NCBI GenBank assembly: GCA_945860295.1
Contig: CAMAQH010000023.1
Coordinates: forward strand, 1 to 64,000
Source of the DNA: Prosthecobacter debontii
GTDB taxonomy: Bacteria; Verrucomicrobiota; Verrucomicrobiia; Verrucomicrobiales; Verrucomicrobiaceae
Length of the DNA stretch: 64,000 nucleotides
Direction: 5' to 3'
Below the pieces are notes generated by a model that was given only the letters and a program-made list of their open reading frames with translations, did no database searches and was not told where the DNA came from. Position numbers and translations under genes: made by a program. Below, piece after piece: positions 8,549-17,700 of this stretch (positions are counted from its first letter, which is position 1; each line of letters opens with the position of its first letter).

Positions 8549-8906
8549 AGAGCAACCTCCCCTCATTCGCAATTTTGTAGCTCAGTGACGCTTTCACGTG
8601 CCGGAAGCGCTCAAATTCAGGTTTGGTGGGCACAAAAATATCGGCCGCCATCGAAACATCGAAGACGCTCATTTGCGCTCTTTGAGCACGCCGTAAGGGC
8701 GACTCTTCACTCGACTGTACGACGACGACAAAATCCAGATCGCTATCCTCCGTTGGCTCGCCCCAGGCATAGGATCCGAAGAGCCACACCTGCTCGGGTT
8801 TAAACTCTGCCACGAGACGCCTTGTGGCTTCCGCAATGACAGGCTGCGCATCCGCGATGCGGTTGCTGCTGGCCTGAGATTGGGGTGTGGTGAGGTCTTG
8901 AACCAT
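8529..8906 (-). CDS. Minimal nucleotidyltransferase (MNT), partner of HEPN protein
   Basis: The 125-residue protein carries the GS-x10-D-x-D signature (GSYAWGEPTEDSDLD, about residues 44-58) of polymerase-beta-like minimal nucleotidyltransferases. In MntA/HepT-type modules the MNT protein modifies or neutralises the HEPN partner, whereas in others the pair acts as an adenylyltransferase with its substrate-binding subunit. Here the MNT gene comes first and overlaps the HEPN gene. The first seven residues, MVQDLTT, repeat the beginning of FdhA, and the underlying DNA is a near-perfect 25-bp repeat. The homologous part of the domain begins only near residue 15, so the N-terminus looks like an addition acquired at insertion. 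Confidence 0.82.
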   Translation of the reverse strand: MVQDLTTPQSQASSNRIADAQPVIAEATRRLVAEFKPEQVWLFGSYAWGEPTEDSDLDFVVVVQSSEESPLRRAQRAQMSVFDVSMAADIFVPTKPEFERFRHVKASLSYKIANEGRLLYGSGRD

Positions 8907-8909
8907 GAT
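8885..8909. repeat. 25-bp direct repeat, copy B (start region of the MNT gene)
   Basis: Second copy of the repeat at 8089-8113 (24 of 25 bases identical), again spanning the ATG and the first codons of a minus-strand gene. It bounds the MNT/HEPN cassette on its upstream side. The sequences outside the two copies are not alike, so the similarity is confined to the repeat. Confidence 0.85.
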
Positions 8910-8974
8910 GGGTTATTTTAGCACTGAATGCTGAATTTTATAGATGACACATCAGTGGGCGTCGAGTCTGGAAG

Positions 8975-10306
8975 TCACACCACGGTGACCTTTTCGACGC
9001 ACTTCTTCGGGGAGATGACATAGAGCAGGGCTCCAATCAGTATCGTGACCAAGCCGGCCAGAGATTCGCGTGGCTGTTGGATCATCTGGTAGGTCATCAT
9101 CCAGATGCTGATGCCGATGAAGATGAGTGGTGTGACTGGGTAGCCCCAGCAGCGGATGGGGCGTGGTAGATCAGGCTCTGAATGACGCAGCACGGTGAGT
9201 CCGCTCACAGTCAAAAAGGAGCAAAGCTGGATACTGAACTGCACATAGTTCAGCACTTTCTCAAACGTGGCCGTGAGGATCAGCGTGATGACGATGGCCA
9301 GCTGCGCGAGTAGTGCGGCCCATGGCACACCACCCGCCGTGACGGCGGCAAAGGGCGAGAGAATGCGCACGTCCTGGCCGAGCGCCACCGTCACACGCGG
9401 CCCGACCCAGGTCATGGCGCTGATGCTGGAGACGAGTCCGAGACAGATCAGGCCAGACATGATCCGGCCGCCCTGGGTGCCAAAGATGTAGTTCGCGGCG
9501 ACATGCGCGACATCGACCTGACCGGCCAGTTCCTTCATCGGTGTCACATGCAGAAAGACGGCATTGAGTGCGATGTAGAGCAGGCTCACGAAGAACGTGC
9601 CGATGCCAATCGCGAGCGGCACATTGCGTTGTGGATTCCTGATTTCTCCGACGATGTAGGTGGCCGCATTCCAGCCTGCATACGAGTACATCACAAACAC
9701 GAGACTAATGGCAAAAGGCGGGCTTGTGATCAGCGCGGCGTCTCCAGCAGCGGGTAGAAAGCTCACGGGTTGTGGATTCGCCACACACATGCCAGCAACG
9801 ATGAAAACGAGGATGAGCACCACCTTCATCCACGTCGCCACATTTTGAAATCGTGCGCCGACATGGATGCCGGATGAGTGAATGATGGTGACCACAGTGA
9901 CGACAACAAGCGATGCCGTCATGGGTGAAACGATGCTGGTGACGCCGCTGAGATACTTGCCCAGCGCCATCGCGGCCAGGGCAATGGGTGCAGCAAAACC
10001 CACCGTGCATGAAAGCCAGCCCGCGATGAAGCCAACACAGGGATGAAAGGCCCGTGAGAGAAACTGATACTCACCGCCCGAGCGCGGCAAAGCAGCCGCC
10101 AGCTCTCCATAGGCCAGCGCTCCGCAAAAGGCGCACAACCCGCCTATGGCCCATAGGATGACAATGCTAAAACCCGTCGGCAGATCCGTGACCTGATAGC
10201 CGAGGCTGGTGAAGATACCCGTGCCCACCATGTTCGCGATCACGATGGCTGTGGCCGTGATGAGTGAGACACCGTGAGGCTTGGTGGTGACTGGGTTGGC
10301 GCTCAC
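8975..10306 (-). CDS. APC-superfamily amino-acid permease
   Basis: The 443-residue protein is a polytopic membrane transporter of the amino acid-polyamine-organocation superfamily. TM1 contains the unwound substrate-binding signature ANMVGTGIFTSLG, followed by about eleven further hydrophobic segments and the family-typical GGEYQFLSRAFHPCVGFIAG loop between TM2 and TM3. The closest pattern is the LAT/y+LAT-like group (NVPLAIGIG, WNAATYIVGEIRNP). It probably imports or exchanges amino acids; the specific substrate cannot be told. The start is a GTG at 10306, 16 bases downstream of the membrane-fusion gene stop, so the two are likely co-transcribed. Confidence 0.85.
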   Translation of the reverse strand: MSANPVTTKPHGVSLITATAIVIANMVGTGIFTSLGYQVTDLPTGFSIVILWAIGGLCAFCGALAYGELAAALPRSGGEYQFLSRAFHPCVGFIAGWLSCTVGFAAPIALAAMALGKYLSGVTSIVSPMTASLVVVTVVTIIHSSGIHVGARFQNVATWMKVVLILVFIVAGMCVANPQPVSFLPAAGDAALITSPPFAISLVFVMYSYAGWNAATYIVGEIRNPQRNVPLAIGIGTFFVSLLYIALNAVFLHVTPMKELAGQVDVAHVAANYIFGTQGGRIMSGLICLGLVSSISAMTWVGPRVTVALGQDVRILSPFAAVTAGGVPWAALLAQLAIVITLILTATFEKVLNYVQFSIQLCSFLTVSGLTVLRHSEPDLPRPIRCWGYPVTPLIFIGISIWMMTYQMIQQPRESLAGLVTILIGALLYVISPKKCVEKVTVV

Positions 10307-10322
10307 GCGTTTGAATGGCGTC

Positions 10323-11594
10323 TTAAGTTGTCGCCGCCTTCTGGCTCACTACGGGCGGCTTCTTGCCGGGCTGCTTGGCATCTTTGCTTTTGGGCGCTGT
10401 TTCAACACTGCCATCAATGGTTGGCAGCACACGTGCGCCGTCAGCGGGGAAGGGGATCGGTGTCAGGCAGAGCACGTCGCCCTCTTTTGGCGCTTTGGGG
10501 GCTTTGGCGGAGATGACAATGTGTTTCTCCGTGCTGACCAGCGGCTCGACATTCAGGCGGCGGAGCGTGTTTTGCGGGCGGTCGATGAGAATGATTTCAT
10601 TGCCTGCGCGCACCGCATTGCGTGGGATCACATAGACATCACTCAGGGCTTCACCAGCGATCTCGGCTTCGACAAAGGCACCGATGGTGAGCGGTGGTGA
10701 GCCATCGGCACGGCGGGCATACGGATCAGTCACTTGGGCCACGGCCATGGCCTGACGTGTCTGTGCATCCAGACTGCTTTCGACACGGACGATGCGGCCT
10801 TCCCAAATCACCGATTTACCAGCGGCGGTGGTCTTGAGCACTACCTTTGGACTTTCACCAGCAGGCTGATCACGGAAGGGCTGCGGTAGATTTAAGAACT
10901 GGCTTTCGCGCTCTGGCAGCGGCAGACGGATCTCCACATAATCCACGGCAAAGATGCGCCCGAGTGTGGTTCCCTGAGTTACGAACTGCCCCACATCCGC
11001 CATCTGCTCCAGAACCTGTCCGGCATACGGCGCGCGGATGACTGTGCGCTCCAGATCACGCTGTGCTTTTAGGCCGCGTGCTTTGGCGGAGGCGACATCG
11101 GCTTCAGCCTGCATGACTTGTGGTCCGCGTATGACGAGTGCCGAGGGTGCGCCTGAGCGGCCCATGGCCTTCCAGTTCTCGAGTGCCTGCTCGGCACGGG
11201 CTTTCTCTTCGGCCAGCGTCACTTCGGCCTGCGCCTGCGCGGCTTTGGCCACAATGATCTCCGTATCGTAGTCCACCGGGTCCAGCTTCATCAGCACCTC
11301 ATCTTTGGCAAAGAAACCACCAGGGCGGAAGGAGGCGCTCATCTCGATGATCTTGCCACTCACTTCTGGCAGCAGCGTGCTGCGCGTGCGCGGCTGCACG
11401 GAACCCTGAGAGCGCACATAGAGTTCGTAGCCTCTCTTGTGCAAAGCGGTGCCCTCGACTCGCACCAGCGTTGGCGGCACCTCCACCTTTGGTTGCTCCG
11501 GCGGGTTCGAGATCAGCCACCATGCCGCATAACCGCAGCCACCCAGGATAAGAACAGGCAACAGAGCGCGGAGGATGGATTGAAGAAGACGCAT
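10323..11594 (-). CDS. RND-type efflux periplasmic adaptor (membrane fusion protein)
   Basis: The 423-residue protein has one N-terminal membrane anchor (about residues 9-29, containing LILGGCG, so possibly a lipoprotein-like anchor), a split biotinyl-lipoyl domain (RSTLLPEVSGKIIEM and VIRAPYAGQVLEQMADVGQFV), an intervening alpha-helical hairpin rich in Ala, Glu and Lys (about 105-165) and a beta-barrel. This is the HlyD/AcrA adaptor plan that links an inner-membrane pump to an outer-membrane channel. The C-terminal 40 residues are Lys/Pro-rich. No RND pump gene follows; the next gene is an amino-acid permease. An outer-membrane factor is encoded far away at 47841-49256. Confidence 0.85.
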   Translation of the reverse strand: MRLLQSILRALLPVLILGGCGYAAWWLISNPPEQPKVEVPPTLVRVEGTALHKRGYELYVRSQGSVQPRTRSTLLPEVSGKIIEMSASFRPGGFFAKDEVLMKLDPVDYDTEIIVAKAAQAQAEVTLAEEKARAEQALENWKAMGRSGAPSALVIRGPQVMQAEADVASAKARGLKAQRDLERTVIRAPYAGQVLEQMADVGQFVTQGTTLGRIFAVDYVEIRLPLPERESQFLNLPQPFRDQPAGESPKVVLKTTAAGKSVIWEGRIVRVESSLDAQTRQAMAVAQVTDPYARRADGSPPLTIGAFVEAEIAGEALSDVYVIPRNAVRAGNEIILIDRPQNTLRRLNVEPLVSTEKHIVISAKAPKAPKEGDVLCLTPIPFPADGARVLPTIDGSVETAPKSKDAKQPGKKPPVVSQKAATT

Positions 11595-11668
11595 CGAGGG
11601 GGGGCACAGAAAACTTAAACGCTTCTGATTCGCTCAAGATTCGGGTTTTGTCGAACGGAGGCTGTTCT

Positions 11669-12364
11669 CTACAGCATCGTGTGCTCCAGCCCCTGCACTT
11701 CTTTCTTCACCAAGGCACCGACGCGGTGTTTGGCCAGATAGACCTGCGCGGCGTTGATGCCGAGCGCTTCACTCGTCTTTTTCACACCCCAGCCCTTCAT
11801 CACATAGCAGTCGAAAATTTGAAACTGCCGTGGCGAAACCTTGGCCTTCACCCGCTCCAGAGCGGCGGAGGTGATGTTGTCCCGCCATTCTTTATCCCAG
11901 ATGCTTTCGAGCAGGTTGTCCTTGTCGTTGGAAAGACGCTCCAGGGCGTAATTCGACGTCTCTTCACTGTCGGCATTGCCCTGATCAGCGAGAGAAGGCT
12001 GGCGCTTGCGAGCGCGGAAGACATCCAGCACACGCCAGCGGGTCATCTGTAGCAGCCAGGCTTTAAAGGAGCCTGCGCGCGGATCGTACTGCCCCTTCTG
12101 GACTTGGCGGGCGATGGCGATTGTCGTCTCCTGTATTACATCAAAAGCCTCTTCACGGGTCAGGCCAGCTTTCGTGGCCACGCTGTAGATGAGCCGCCAG
12201 TAAGTCTGGTAAAACTCATTCCAAGTCTTTTGGTCCTCCCAGTTATTGAGTCGCTCGATCAGGCTTTTGCGGGTTTTTTCCCACAAGCCCTTTTCCTTTT
12301 TGATCTCTTCAGGGATATCCGGTGTTTCCTCCATCTTAACCGATATCAGCCGTTCACGGCCCAT
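11669..12364 (-). CDS. ECF-like RNA polymerase sigma factor
   Basis: The 231-residue protein is a short sigma-70 family factor with only regions 2 and 4. Region 2 spans about residues 45-125 (FYQTYWRLIYSVATKAG, EEAFDVIQETTIAIARQV, GSFKAWLLQMTRWRVLDVFR). Region 4 lies near the C-terminus, with a helix-turn-helix around GVKKTSEALGINAAQVYLAK. The 30-residue acidic/basic N-terminal extension is not part of the fold. The start is uncertain: ATG at 12364 and ATG at 12334 are both possible and neither has a clear ribosome site. No anti-sigma factor is adjacent. It is followed by the membrane-fusion protein and permease after 74 bases, so it may control or simply precede that operon. Confidence 0.85.
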   Translation of the reverse strand: MGRERLISVKMEETPDIPEEIKKEKGLWEKTRKSLIERLNNWEDQKTWNEFYQTYWRLIYSVATKAGLTREEAFDVIQETTIAIARQVQKGQYDPRAGSFKAWLLQMTRWRVLDVFRARKRQPSLADQGNADSEETSNYALERLSNDKDNLLESIWDKEWRDNITSAALERVKAKVSPRQFQIFDCYVMKGWGVKKTSEALGINAAQVYLAKHRVGALVKKEVQGLEHTML

Positions 12365-12532
12365 GTCAAACTGCGACTCAGCCTCGAAATGACCCGCGCT
12401 GAAAAAGTATTTCTATCGTGGAATGTTAGGCCGTTGTCAGCGGCCATCAGATGCATCGAAGCAAAATCTCAGGATTGAGGTTGAGTGAGTAATGAGTTTG
12501 GGCCTGAACTAGGAAGACGCATTCGAATTCCC

Positions 12533-14611
12533 TCACTCGGCCAAAAACTGCACGGCGTCGATGATGACGTGGCCGCGGGTACCGGTGTTGGTGATCTCGA
12601 CCCATCCGGTTTTACCGACCTCGAACCTGTAGGTGCCGAGGAGGTGGAGGCCTTTCTTGCCAGCGGGCTTTTTCTTCTGATCGACGATCACCGTTGCGTC
12701 ACCATCGGCGTGGTGGATGGTAACGGGGACGTTGGCGGCGCGGTTGGCGAGGGCGCTGTAGGTGATGGCGACCTGATAGAGTCCGGCTCTCGGCAGGACC
12801 GGGATGAAGCGGGCTTTTTGCTCGCCTTTGGCGGTGTCGCTGTCATGACGGTAGCCCTGTTCGACAAAGCCGGGGGTGGTGTCGCCGATGGAGTCGAAAC
12901 CAGTGAGCTGGGCTTCACTGTCATCGACGATGATGCCGGGGAAATCCGCCTTTTTGAGTGAGCTGACCACAGGCATAGGCGGCGACTCGAAGTCGAGCAT
13001 TTGATTGTCGGCAAGGAGGCGCGCCTTCAGCTTGGCGGCGTCGATGCCCTGGACGGTGCTGCCTTGCTCGATAGCGTGAACGGCGGCGGTGGCGGCGCTT
13101 TGACCGAGCACCATGAAAACAGGCTCCATGCGTATGCTGCCATAGGCGATGTGGCTGGCGCTGAGGCAGACGGGGACGAGCAGGTTGCTGCATTCTTCGG
13201 CCTTGGGCCGGATGCTGCGGTAGCTCACGGGATAGGGGCGGCTACCGAACTGCACGTCGCCTTCATTGCGGACAAAACCTTCCTTGGTGACGAAGCGCTG
13301 GATGTTATGCGAGTCCATGTTGTAGGCACCCATGCCGACGCTGTCTTCGACGATCTCCTGGCGCTTGCAGTTCTTCTCGGTCATGACGTAGTCGGAGATC
13401 ATGCGGCGGGCCTCGCGCACATAGAGCTGGCGCGGCCAGTGGTCATTGTCGGCGAATTCGTCTTTGGCGAGCCCGAGTTTCTGGTAGGCGTCGCGGATCT
13501 TTTTTGGCACGCGGGGATGGTGGGCGTAGGTCCACATCAGGCCTTTCTGCCAGTCTTCGTGAGCTTGCCAAATTTTGGCGCGGGTGGCGTAATCCACCTC
13601 TGGGTAGTCCCAGTTCATGCCGATGAAGTCGGTACTGATGGCGAAATTATTATTGGTGTCGGTCTTGCGGTTTGGCATCCAACTCGGAGCCCAGGAAATG
13701 CGCTCGTCACCCGCCTCGACATTGCGGAGGGCCAGCTCAAACCAGCGCTCGTCGTAGTTGGCTGGCTTGACCCAGTCGAGGCGGTTTTCCGGCACGTCGG
13801 TGGTGGTCATGCGGAAGTTGTAAGCCTGCACTTTCTTATCACCGCTGAATTCCTTACCAGGATCTTTTTCGATGCCGGGCAGAAGGCCACTGCTGGGATC
13901 GCCAGGCTTCACATAGGGGTCCACGTTTTTGGTGAACTGATGGTGGATGGTGCGCGCGACCTGCACGCCGTTGATGACTTCGCCATAGACGCTGTTGGCC
14001 TCACGTCCGACGTGGTAGCGCACGCCAGCCTTCGACATGAGATCGCCCTCGTAGGTGGCATCGATGAACATGGGCGCGGTGAATGTGCGGCCGCTCTCCA
14101 TAATAATCTGGGTGAGCTGTGTGCCGTCTTTGACCACGCCTTTTTTCAAATCTAAGCGCTCACCTAGCACCACCGTCACCTTACCCGCCGCCTCTTTGAG
14201 CATGGCCTCGTAGATCTCCGTCGCCACATGTGGCTCAAAGGTCCACATGGTGTCCTCGCTGCCGGTGTTGCCGTGTGGCTTCTTGGCAAAATAGGCGTCG
14301 CGCGTCTCGTGCTGCCACTTTGACGCATCTTTGTAATAACTGAAGACGCTAGCGTAGAACTCGCGGGACAGGCCGCCGATCGCCTTCTTGTTGCCGATGT
14401 CTGTAGCACCGAGCCCGCCCGTGGTGAGGCCGCCGAGAAACTTCGTCGGCTCGATCAGGATCGCTGTTTTCCCCATCCGCGCCGTCTGAATGGCCGCCGT
14501 GACACCACCCGAAGTGCCACCATAGATGACCACATCCGCCGCATCTCCCGCGAGTAGCAGACCGGGCAGAGCTAGGAGGCAAAGGAACGTTTGGCGCAGA
14601 GAGATGAACAT
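12533..14611 (-). CDS. Secreted FAD-dependent oxidoreductase with golvesin-like C-terminal domain
   Basis: The 692-residue protein has a signal peptide (MFISLRQTFLCLLALPGLLL, cut near AGDA) and then a Rossmann dinucleotide-binding motif, VVIYGGTSGGVTAAIQTARM, followed by [12 protein letters not shown], typical of the FAD_oxidored/xanthan-lyase-associated family common in PVC and Bacteroidetes. Around residues 560-690 a beta-rich domain (IVDDSEAQLTGF, VTIHHADGD, GWVEITNTGTRGHVIIDAVQF) matches golvesin-type C-terminal domains, which bind carbohydrate or cell-surface material. The substrate is unknown; association with extracellular polysaccharide is plausible. ATG 14611 is chosen because the signal peptide begins there; a frame extension to 14623 adds only four residues. 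It is divergent from uvrA. Confidence 0.8.
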   Translation of the reverse strand: MFISLRQTFLCLLALPGLLLAGDAADVVIYGGTSGGVTAAIQTARMGKTAILIEPTKFLGGLTTGGLGATDIGNKKAIGGLSREFYASVFSYYKDASKWQHETRDAYFAKKPHGNTGSEDTMWTFEPHVATEIYEAMLKEAAGKVTVVLGERLDLKKGVVKDGTQLTQIIMESGRTFTAPMFIDATYEGDLMSKAGVRYHVGREANSVYGEVINGVQVARTIHHQFTKNVDPYVKPGDPSSGLLPGIEKDPGKEFSGDKKVQAYNFRMTTTDVPENRLDWVKPANYDERWFELALRNVEAGDERISWAPSWMPNRKTDTNNNFAISTDFIGMNWDYPEVDYATRAKIWQAHEDWQKGLMWTYAHHPRVPKKIRDAYQKLGLAKDEFADNDHWPRQLYVREARRMISDYVMTEKNCKRQEIVEDSVGMGAYNMDSHNIQRFVTKEGFVRNEGDVQFGSRPYPVSYRSIRPKAEECSNLLVPVCLSASHIAYGSIRMEPVFMVLGQSAATAAVHAIEQGSTVQGIDAAKLKARLLADNQMLDFESPPMPVVSSLKKADFPGIIVDDSEAQLTGFDSIGDTTPGFVEQGYRHDSDTAKGEQKARFIPVLPRAGLYQVAITYSALANRAANVPVTIHHADGDATVIVDQKKKPAGKKGLHLLGTYRFEVGKTGWVEITNTGTRGHVIIDAVQFLAE

Positions 14612-14717
14612 GAGGCAGACCAAAGCGCTGAACGGCCGTCGCTTCTTTCGGGGATAGAGGCAAGACGAGCGCCTCGGCTTGCAGACGACAGGCGTAGCTT
14701 CTACCTACCGCTATCTC

Positions 14718-17700
14718 ATGCCGAAAAAATCTGCCGCCAAGTCCCTGAAAGCTCCAGCCCTCTCTGATGTGATTCAAGTCCGCGGGGCGCGACAAAATAA
14801 CCTGCGCGGCATCGATTTGGATCTGCCTTTGGGCAAGCTGACAGTTGTCACGGGACCGAGTGGCAGTGGTAAATCATCTCTGGCCTTTGACACGATTTAT
14901 GCGGAAGGGCAGCGGCGCTATGTGGAGACGTTTTCTCCTTACACTCGGCAGTTTTTTGAGCGCATGGATAAGCCGAAGGTGGACGCCATTCACGGCATCC
15001 CGCCCGCCATCGCTATCGAGCAGACAAACAACATCCGCTCCACGCGCAGCACGGTGGGCACCATCACGGAGATCAATGATTACTTGAAGATGCTCTTCCC
15101 ACGCCTCGCAGAAGCATCGTGCCCCGAGTGCCAGCGCCCGGTGCGGCCTGAGACGGCGGAGAGCATCCAGTTTGAACTGCTGAATGAGCACGCGGGTCAA
15201 CAAACGGTCATCGGCTTTGGGGTTCCCGTGCCAAAGGACACGAAGATAGAGGACTTTTTTCTCTTTCTGCAAAGCCAGGGCTACCTGCGCATCTGGATTT
15301 ATGGCGAACTTATCCGCGCCGATGAACCCGCGATGATGAAGGGCCGCAAATTGCCTGCTGTCGTGCTCGTCGTGCAGGATCGCGTGAAGCTGGAAGCCAA
15401 ACAGAAGGCGCGCTTGAGCGAGGCGATCGAGGCGGCGCTGAGGTTCGGCAAAGGCCAGCTTAGTGCGGTACTTTCCGATACAGCCGAAGTTCTCTCCTTC
15501 TCCACCGACTGGCGCTGCGCCGACTGTGATTTGAAATTGCCAGCACCCACGCCGGGTCTGTTCTCCTTCAACAATCCGATCGGTGCCTGTCCGACGTGTA
15601 AGGGCTTTGGCCGAACTCTCGGACTCGATCTGCGGAAGGCGATGCCTGATGAATCATTGAGCATCAGTGAAGGCGTGGTGAAGGCTTTCACTGGCACGAC
15701 TTATCGCGAGAGTCAGGAAGATCTGGAGCGCACAGCCATCGCCAAGGGAGTCGATCTCGACACACCTTTCTGCGACCTGCCGGCCGAGCAGCAGAAGTGG
15801 GTGCTCGAAGGTGTGAAGAACCCCAAGCGCGGCGAGTGGTATGGCGTGAAGGGCTTCTTCCAATGGCTGGAATCACGCGCCTACAAGATGCATGTCCGCA
15901 TCTATCTCAGTCGTTTTCGTGCCTACACCACTTGTGGTGATTGTGATGGCGGGCGCTTGAAGAAGGAGGCTTATAATTTCCGCGTCGCTGACAAGACCAT
16001 CGCGGATCTGTGGAATCTGCCGGTCATTGATCTGCTGCCTTTCTTGCAAGCGCTTCCAGTTCAGGAAAAAGACGGTGCCACCCGGATGCTACGGGATGAA
16101 ATTTGTAGCCGTCTCAGCTACTTGGATCGTGCAGGTTTGGGCTACATTCATTTGGATCGGCAAACGCGCACGTTGAGTGGTGGCGAGCTTCAGCGTGTGA
16201 ATCTTACGACCTGTCTCGGTGCCTCATTGGTGAATACGCTGTTCGTGCTTGATGAACCCAGCATCGGCCTACACCCGCGTGACATCGGGCGTCTAATCGG
16301 CGTCATGGAAGGCCTTCGTGACAAAGGCAACACGCTGCTTGTCGTGGAGCATGAAGAGTCGGTCATGCGTGCAGCGGATCATCTGATCGAGATCGGCCCT
16401 GGTCGTGGTGATAAAGGCGGCCTGCTCGTTTATGACGGTGATTTGAAAGGCCTGGAGAAGATGAAGGGATCTCTCACGGCTGACTATCTCACGGGGAGGA
16501 AGAATATCCCGGTGCCAGAGGTGCGGCGTTCTGTAGTTCCGCCTTCAGGCGGTTCCGGAAAAGGATCGCCATCAGCCAGACCGTCTAAAGGCAGCACTAC
16601 AAAACATCTGATCATCAAGGGCGCTCGTCAGAACAATCTTCAAAACATCGACATCAACATTCCGCTCGATGTTTTTTGCTGCATCACGGGTGTCTCGGGG
16701 TCTGGTAAAAGCACGCTGATTCACGAAGTTCTCCACAGGAACCTGCAACGACTGCGCGGTGAAGTTTGTGAAGATGAGCCGGGTCGAGTCAAAGCCATCA
16801 GGGGTCATGAGAAGCTCAGCCAAGTGGTGATGGTGGATCAGTCGCCACTAGCACGCACCCCACGCAGCACGCCTGCCGTTTACATCGGAGTCTTCGATGC
16901 TGTCCGCCAACTGTTTGCTGAAACCGAAGATGCTAAAGCACTAGCCATCACGCCTGGATTTTTTTCCTTCAACTCCGGTGAAGGTCGCTGCGAACGCTGC
17001 TGGGGCACAGGCTATGAGAAGATCGAAATGCAGTTCCTGAGTGATCTGTACGTGACCTGTCCCGAGTGTGAAGGGAAGCGTTACCAACCTCACGCGCTCA
17101 AGCTTCGGCTCAATGATAAAAGCATCCACGACGTGCTCTGCATGACGGTCGAAGAAGCGGTGCAGTGGTGTCGTGATGGAGCCAGTGAATCCATCAAGAC
17201 ACAGCAGAAACGTTTCACCAATATTGCCGATCAACTCTCCATTCTCGTGGAAGCGGGGCTTGGGTATCTTAAGCTTGGCCAGCCGCTCAATACGCTATCT
17301 GGTGGCGAGGCGCAGCGTCTGAAACTTGTGGGGCATCTCATTGAGAGCGCCAATGAGAAGGAATCCGAAACGAAGTCAGCTTTGTTGTTGCTCGATGAAC
17401 CTACGACGGGTCTGCATTTCGATGACATCGCTCTGCTGGTGAAGTTGCTGCAACGTCTGGTCAACGAGGGCAACAGCCTCATTGTCATCGAGCATAATCT
17501 GGATGTCATCCAATGTGCCGACTGGGTCATCGACCTCGGCCCGGATGCGGGTGTGAATGGTGGCAAGCTCGTCGTGGCTGGAACACCGGAGGACATTGCG
17601 GCGTGTGAGGAGTCTTGGACTGGGCGGTATCTCAAAGACAAAGCGCTCGGAGTGTCTTCGTTTGGAGCGCCGCTTTTAAGCGGCTCAGAAAAGCGTACGC

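Noticed and set aside
13001-14155. A 384-codon plus-strand frame opposite the FAD oxidoreductase
   Set aside because: It mirrors a strong gene with a signal peptide and motifs; the product is a low-complexity shadow (His/Val/Ala-rich) with no domains.
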